20,708 nt of DNA from CBDUBS01 sp965365445 (GTDB taxonomy: Bacteria; Bacteroidota; Rhodothermia; Rhodothermales; DASSAV01), in the NCBI GenBank assembly GCA_965365445.1, contig CBDUBS010000053.1, positions 1-20,708 on the forward strand, written 5' to 3'. Position numbers and translations under genes: made by a program. Shown here in pieces: positions 17,103 through 20,708 of this stretch (its first letter is position 1; each line of letters opens with the position of its first letter). Under the pieces are notes generated by a model, which made no database searches, was not told where the DNA came from, and worked only from the letters and a program-made list of their open reading frames with translations.

Positions 17103-18335
17103 CTACCGAACGATCCGCGCAAATCGTCGTTTACCTACCTTCAGCACAAAAGGCGCCCGGTCGCTCAGGTCGATTTCCAGGAGGGCATCCGCTACCTTTT
17201 CCCCATCGAGCCACACGGCGCCCTGCTGAACCATACGGCGGCTTTCGCTTTTTGAAGCGGTCATACCGGCCTGCGTAATCAGGTCGAGTAGGCCGATCTT
17301 GCCGCTGCCGTCCGTCTCGGGGCGAAATTCCGGGAGATCTTCCGGAATTTCTTTATTGATGACGGTGCGCTCAAAGTACCGACGCGCTTCGTCAGCCGCT
17401 TCCGCCCCGTGGTACATCCTGACCAGGTTCCAGGCCAGATCATGCTTTGCGTTTCTCGGATCTCGTTCGGCCAGCGCCTTTTTTTGCTCCAGCTGGTCTG
17501 TCGGCACATCCGTAGCCAGTTCGAAGTACCTGTATATCAGTCGGTCGGGTATCGAAAGTGTTTTACCGTACATCTCCTCCGCCGGCTCGGAAATACCAAT
17601 GTAGTTGTCCAGCGACTTGGACATCTTTTCGATGCCGTCGGTGCCCTCCAGAATGGGCAGCGTGATGCACACCTGAGGCTCCTGATCGGACGCCTCCTGA
17701 ATGTCGCGGCCGACAAGCAAGTTGAATTTCTGATCCGTCCCCCCCAGCTCGATATCGGATTCGATGGCAACGGAATCCTGGGCTTGCGCAAGCGGATACA
17801 GGAATTCGTGAACCCCTATCGGTTCTCCAGCGCGATACCTCTTTTCAAACTCGTCCCGCTCCAGCATACGCGCTACGGTATACTTGCCGGCGAGCCTGAT
17901 GACGGACGCGAAATCCATAGGTCCGAGCCATTCCGAGTTGAAACGAATGGTCGTGCGCTGCGGATCGAGAATTTTTGAGGCCTGCTCGAAATACGTCTGC
18001 CCGTTGGCTCGTGTCTCCTCCAACGTCAGGGGCGGGCGGGTTTTGGAGCGCCCCGACGGGTCGCCGATCATGCCGGTAAAGTCACCTACGATGAGTACCG
18101 CCGTGTGGCCAAGGTCTTGAAACTGGCGCAGTTTCCGAAGTACGACGCTGTGCCCGAGATGAAGATCAGGGCGGCTCGGGTCGCAGCCGAGCTTGACGAT
18201 GAGGGGTTTGCCCGTCTGTACCGACTTTTTTAGTTTCGACACGAGGGCTTCTTCAGGTAGAATCTCCTGTACACCCCGGCGGATATGGTTTAGCTGCTGT
18301 TCGACTGGTAGAAACGTTGCCATATTCTGATGCAT
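17103..18335 (-). CDS. tyrS: Tyrosyl-tRNA synthetase
   Basis: 410 residues. The class I signature 'HLGH' is at 59-62 ('CDPSRPDLHLGHS') and 'KMSKS' at 237-241. A C-terminal S4 RNA-binding domain occupies about 345-408 ('SESRRMVQQGAVWLDGEKV'). It charges tRNA-Tyr with tyrosine. The sequence around the HIGH motif ('HLGHSVVLRKLRQFQDLGH') resembles the TyrZ-like long branch more than E. coli TyrS. Two starts are possible, ATG at 18335 or at 18323; the longer is given. Neither has a Shine-Dalgarno. It lies 58 bases downstream of smpB on the same strand and is likely the last gene of that transcript. Confidence 0.97.
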   Translation of the reverse strand: MHQNMATFLPVEQQLNHIRRGVQEILPEEALVSKLKKSVQTGKPLIVKLGCDPSRPDLHLGHSVVLRKLRQFQDLGHTAVLIVGDFTGMIGDPSGRSKTRPPLTLEETRANGQTYFEQASKILDPQRTTIRFNSEWLGPMDFASVIRLAGKYTVARMLERDEFEKRYRAGEPIGVHEFLYPLAQAQDSVAIESDIELGGTDQKFNLLVGRDIQEASDQEPQVCITLPILEGTDGIEKMSKSLDNYIGISEPAEEMYGKTLSIPDRLIYRYFELATDVPTDQLEQKKALAERDPRNAKHDLAWNLVRMYHGAEAADEARRYFERTVINKEIPEDLPEFRPETDGSGKIGLLDLITQAGMTASKSESRRMVQQGAVWLDGEKVADALLEIDLSDRAPFVLKVGKRRFARIVR

Positions 18336-18393
18336 TTTACAGGTAGGATCTTACCGTTCAGCGCCACAAAAACCGAGACGGACGCGCCGACGA

Positions 18394-18873
18394 CTATTCT
18401 TCCATTCGTCCGCTTCGATGGCCCCGCATCACCCGATCCAGACTGCGCTGGGTTTCTCGCTCGGCTATGTCCGCCCGCTTGTCATACAGCTTCTTGCCCC
18501 GAGCCAGACCGATCTCCATTTTCGCCCTGCCGTTCTTGAAGTAAAGCTTGAGGGGGATGATGGTATAGCCCTTCTGTTCTACCGCCTTTGCCAGCCGATC
18601 TATTTCCTTGCGATGGACCAATAACTTGCGGGCCCGGTCCGGAACGTGGTTGAACAGGTTGCCGTGCGAGTACGGAGAGATATGCACTCCACGCGCGTAC
18701 AATTCACCTCGTTCCACCGTGCAGTACGCATCTTGAAGATTCGCCCTTCCTTCCCGCAGCGACTTAACCTCCGTACCTTGAAGTACGATCCCCGCTTCCA
18801 GCGTATCGTCGATGTGGAAGTCATGCCGCGCCTTCCTGTTGGTCGTAATCAGCTTAACGGCTTCGGATGCCAT
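18394..18873 (-). CDS. smpB: SsrA-binding protein SmpB
   Basis: 159 residues, the usual size. SmpB binds the tRNA-like domain of tmRNA and delivers it to stalled ribosomes for trans-translation. Family features: 'NRKARHDFHI', 'GIVLQGTEVKSLREG', 'LQDAYCTVERGELYARGVHI' and 'RKLLVHRKEI', followed by the basic C-terminal tail 'ARGKKLYDKRADIAERET', which occupies the empty mRNA channel. The ATG at 18873 has no strong Shine-Dalgarno. It starts 36 bases after the MqnA-like gene and precedes tyrS, so all three probably share a transcript. I did not find the tmRNA gene (ssrA) in the window. Confidence 0.97.
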   Translation of the reverse strand: MASEAVKLITTNRKARHDFHIDDTLEAGIVLQGTEVKSLREGRANLQDAYCTVERGELYARGVHISPYSHGNLFNHVPDRARKLLVHRKEIDRLAKAVEQKGYTIIPLKLYFKNGRAKMEIGLARGKKLYDKRADIAERETQRSLDRVMRGHRSGRMEE

Positions 18874-18909
18874 AGTGGGTCGATGCGGTCATTAACCTGT
18901 ATCCCTGTT

Positions 18910-19722
18910 CTAGCTCCAACGGATGAGATCTTCGCCCTCATCCGAATCGTCCTCGATGGGCACGAAAGGTATCTCCGCTACATCTTCCAGGTATTTCATG
19001 AAGTAAAGGTACTGCCGGAGTTCCGTCAACCCGGCGACCGCCAGGTCGTCGAGACGAATACGAACGTCCTCCCGGAAAAAGGACTGGTACCGCTCCGTCG
19101 CATTCGCGGCAACCTCTTCCCGCATGTGCTCCACGCGGCTAAGGCTATCCCGAAGGATCCGAATGTGGTCCGCTTCGGCTTCCCCTTTTCGCATGGCAAA
19201 AAGGCCCCAGGTGAAAGGATAACCAGCGAGTTCATACCACTCTTCCCCCAGATCGAGCCGCTGTGTCCAATCGTATAGCCCCTTTCCGGCGTCACGGGCA
19301 GAAACGACGCCGTCGTAACCGCTCAATTCCTCCATTATGGCGTCTCGGACGTCAACGGGGACGAAGGTGGGTGCGTGTTTGTACTGCTCCGTCAACACGA
19401 TCTCCGCGACGAGCCGTTCGAGTGGATAGTTGGGGTCGAAAGCTACTTTCGCGACCGGACGGTCCAACCCGCCCGCCAGCAACAGCTCCGCCGGCGGATA
19501 ACGCCAGGAGGATAATGCTACGGCCGGCAACGCATCGAAGCGTTCGGCGTGGAAAAGCAAACCGGTGGTCGGCAGAAGGGCTGCATCCACCTCACCGGAA
19601 AGCAAAGCCGCTTCGCAGCGATACTTCGGAATGCGAACGATCTCGATGCCGGAATCCTCCTGCCGTGCACGTCCGTAATCGAAGAGATCGTTGGAGGGTT
19701 CGTCCCAGAGTGCAAGAACCAT
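18910..19722 (-). CDS. MqnA/MqnD-like periplasmic-binding-fold protein, role uncertain
   Basis: 270 residues, no signal peptide, so probably cytoplasmic. The pattern 'GEVDAALLPTTGLLF' followed by 'ALSSWRYPPAELLLAGGLDR', 'VAFDPNYPLERLVAEIVL' and 'PTFVPVDVRDAIME' resembles the MqnA (chorismate dehydratase)/MqnD family of the futalosine menaquinone pathway, which has a type 2 periplasmic-binding fold. It departs from the family: the opening is 'VLALWDEPSNDLFDYG' instead of a 'YLNT.P' start, and the 'SRTS'-type segment after the DP is replaced by 'NYPLERL'. The C-terminus is strongly acidic ('IEDDSDEGEDLIRWS'). No other menaquinone gene is present. It may be a diverged MqnA or a different small-molecule sensor or enzyme of the same fold. 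A terminator and a short gap lie upstream, smpB downstream. Confidence 0.5.
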   Translation of the reverse strand: MVLALWDEPSNDLFDYGRARQEDSGIEIVRIPKYRCEAALLSGEVDAALLPTTGLLFHAERFDALPAVALSSWRYPPAELLLAGGLDRPVAKVAFDPNYPLERLVAEIVLTEQYKHAPTFVPVDVRDAIMEELSGYDGVVSARDAGKGLYDWTQRLDLGEEWYELAGYPFTWGLFAMRKGEAEADHIRILRDSLSRVEHMREEVAANATERYQSFFREDVRIRLDDLAVAGLTELRQYLYFMKYLEDVAEIPFVPIEDDSDEGEDLIRWS

Positions 19723-19765
19723 ACGACAGCGTGCCTATCTTTCCCCTGCCCTCTATACGGCTATA

Positions 19766-19798
19766 CAAAAACCGCCGGGCGCCTGACGCAACCGGCGG
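19766..19798 (-). terminator. Terminator downstream of rplS
   Basis: Read on the minus strand, CCGCCGG (19798-19792) pairs with CCGGCGG (19778-19772), with an inner GCG/CGC pairing and a two-base bulge. Five T residues follow (A-run at 19767-19771 on the plus strand). It separates the trmD-rplS unit from the MqnA-like gene. Confidence 0.85.
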
Positions 19799-19840
19799 CG
19801 GATTACGGGTAAGGGTCGCATCCTGAAGAAGCTTCGCAGG

Positions 19841-19855
19841 CTCCCTTGGAGGGAG
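19841..19855 (-). other. Small hairpin directly after the rplS stop
   Basis: CTCCCT at 19841-19846 and AGGGAG at 19850-19855 form a six-pair stem with a three-base loop immediately after the rplS stop. There is no T-run. It may protect the 3' end of the message or be incidental. Confidence 0.4.
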
Positions 19856-20221
19856 TTACTCCGTAACGACTTCGCGGGCCTTTTCCTTGATTCGGGCGGC
19901 CTTACCGCGGAGACTACGAAGATAGAACAGTTTGGCGCGTCGTACATGCCCACGTCGCACGATTTCGATGCGGGCAATCTTGGGCGTATGGAGCGGGAAA
20001 ATACGTTCTACGCCAATACCATTGGAGATCTTGCGTACGATGAACGTCCGATTGGCTCCCGATCCCCTGATACTGATAACCACACCCTGATATTGCTGGA
20101 TGCGTTCCTTATCTCCTTCGATTACGCGAACGTGCACGTTAACCGTGTCGCCGGGCGCAAAAGCGGGGAGATTATCCTTGAACTGGGTCGCTTCGACCAG
20201 GCTCATCAAATCGGTAGCCAT
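19856..20221 (-). CDS. rplS: Large-subunit ribosomal protein bL19
   Basis: 121 residues from the ATG at 20221; the frame is open to 20263, but the Shine-Dalgarno AGGAGA six bases upstream fixes the shorter start. The sequence has the L19 pattern: 'FAPGDTVNVHVRVIEGDKER', 'QYQGVVISIRGSGANRTFIV', 'GVERIFPLHTPKIARIEI' and the basic end 'RRAKLFYLRSLRGKAARIKE'. bL19 sits at the interface between the 50S and 30S subunits. It follows trmD by 69 bases, the standard rpsP-rimM-trmD-rplS order, and ends the unit before a terminator. Confidence 0.98.
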   Translation of the reverse strand: MATDLMSLVEATQFKDNLPAFAPGDTVNVHVRVIEGDKERIQQYQGVVISIRGSGANRTFIVRKISNGIGVERIFPLHTPKIARIEIVRRGHVRRAKLFYLRSLRGKAARIKEKAREVVTE

Positions 20222-20227
20222 GGTGTT

Positions 20228-20233
20228 TCTCCT
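20228..20233 (-). promoter_or_regulatory. Strong ribosome-binding site of rplS
   Basis: On the minus strand AGGAGA lies six bases before the ATG at 20221. It is one of only two clear Shine-Dalgarno sequences I found, and it excludes the upstream in-frame start at 20263. Confidence 0.75.
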
Positions 20234-20290
20234 GTCTATGTTTTGAACGTGTTTACTATGCAACTATCCGTCACGAAGCAGCGCGAGAGC

Positions 20291-20708
20291 TTACTCGTTC
20301 AGCAAATCGGGGCGCTTCGTTTTCGTGTTTTTCAATCGTTGCTCGTCGCGCCAATCGTCGACGAGTCGGTGGTTGCCCGAAAGCAACACATCGGGCACCC
20401 GCATGTCCCGAAAAACGGGCGGCCGGGTGAACACCGGCGCATCGAGCAAATTATCCTGGAATGAATCCGTAAGAGCCGACGTAGCATCATTCAGGACACC
20501 GGGGATCAAGCGAACGACGGCGTCTACAAGAACCAGTGCGGGGAGTTCCCCGCCGCTGAGCACGTAGTCGCCAATGGATACTTCACGTGTAACCAGTGCA
20601 TCACGGACCCGCTGATCCACCCCTTTGTAATGTCCGGCCAACAAAATAAGGTGCGCCGACAGCGAGAGTGCATTGGCAAGCGATTGATCCAGTACCGAGG
20701 CATCCGGG
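20291..20708 (-). CDS. trmD: tRNA (guanine-37-N1)-methyltransferase TrmD, C-terminal part (5' end beyond window)
   Basis: 138 residues of the C-terminal half, open to the right edge; the true start is outside. TrmD methylates G37 next to the anticodon with S-adenosylmethionine and prevents frameshifting. The trefoil-knot cofactor site is visible: 'LILLAGHYKGVDQRVRDALV' (about 19-38 of the fragment) and 'EVSIGDYVLSGGELPALVLV'. The linker and C-terminal domain follow: 'SFQDNLLDAPVFTRPPVFRD', 'VPDVLLSGNHRLVDDWR'. An internal TTG at 20644 is not a real start, because the family match continues upstream of it. It is the gene before rplS, as in most bacteria. Confidence 0.96.
   Translation of the reverse strand, partial: PDASVLDQSLANALSLSAHLILLAGHYKGVDQRVRDALVTREVSIGDYVLSGGELPALVLVDAVVRLIPGVLNDATSALTDSFQDNLLDAPVFTRPPVFRDMRVPDVLLSGNHRLVDDWRDEQRLKNTKTKRPDLLNE

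Overview
The window is a densely coded, roughly 55-60% GC (by eye) chromosomal segment made almost entirely of core housekeeping genes. The gene set suggests a Bacteroidota/Rhodothermota-like bacterium (Rhodothermales or a relative). It includes a LytS/LytTR signalling pair, ClpC with a UVR domain, an A-type Fe-S carrier, a PDZ-containing kinase and class I PurE with PurK. Most starts lack a Shine-Dalgarno sequence, and a few candidate promoters resemble the Bacteroidota TAnnTTTG type. The phylum assignment is an inference; no rRNA or other phylogenetic marker was compared.

Layout. At the left edge the first 22 codons of a TatD-family metal-dependent hydrolase run leftward (1-68). Divergent from it is a rightward block: a large membrane sensor histidine kinase with an N-terminal extracytoplasmic PDZ domain (228-2765), a LytTR response regulator (2902-3738), a secreted SpoIID-like peptidoglycan protein whose ATG directly follows the regulator's TGA (3739-5004), an IscA/ErpA-type Fe-S carrier (5128-5484), a 335-base non-coding leader with several stem-loops, and clpC (5820-8438), which ends in a strong terminator. 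A rhomboid protease (8497-9273) converges on clpC. A second rightward block holds tyrA with a C-terminal ACT domain, gcvT (own sigma70-like promoter, and a terminator overlapping its stop), comB, ftsK, purK and purE. From 17103 to the right edge everything runs leftward; in transcription order this is trmD (5'-truncated), rplS, a terminator, an MqnA-like protein, smpB and tyrS.

How the genes work together. trmD-rplS is the classic translation cluster; smpB and tyrS continue the translation theme. purK-purE carry out the two-step AIR to CAIR conversion. The kinase, LytTR regulator and SpoIID-like protein look like an envelope-sensing module whose output may touch the cell wall, and this is the most system-like group here. 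The remaining genes are single housekeeping functions.

I saw no tRNA or rRNA gene, CRISPR array, insertion sequence, prophage or obvious island. The window is mostly ordinary. The items most worth a second look are the PDZ kinase/LytTR/SpoIID group, the divergent MqnA-like protein, a bacterial ComB without visible partners, and the structured clpC leader.
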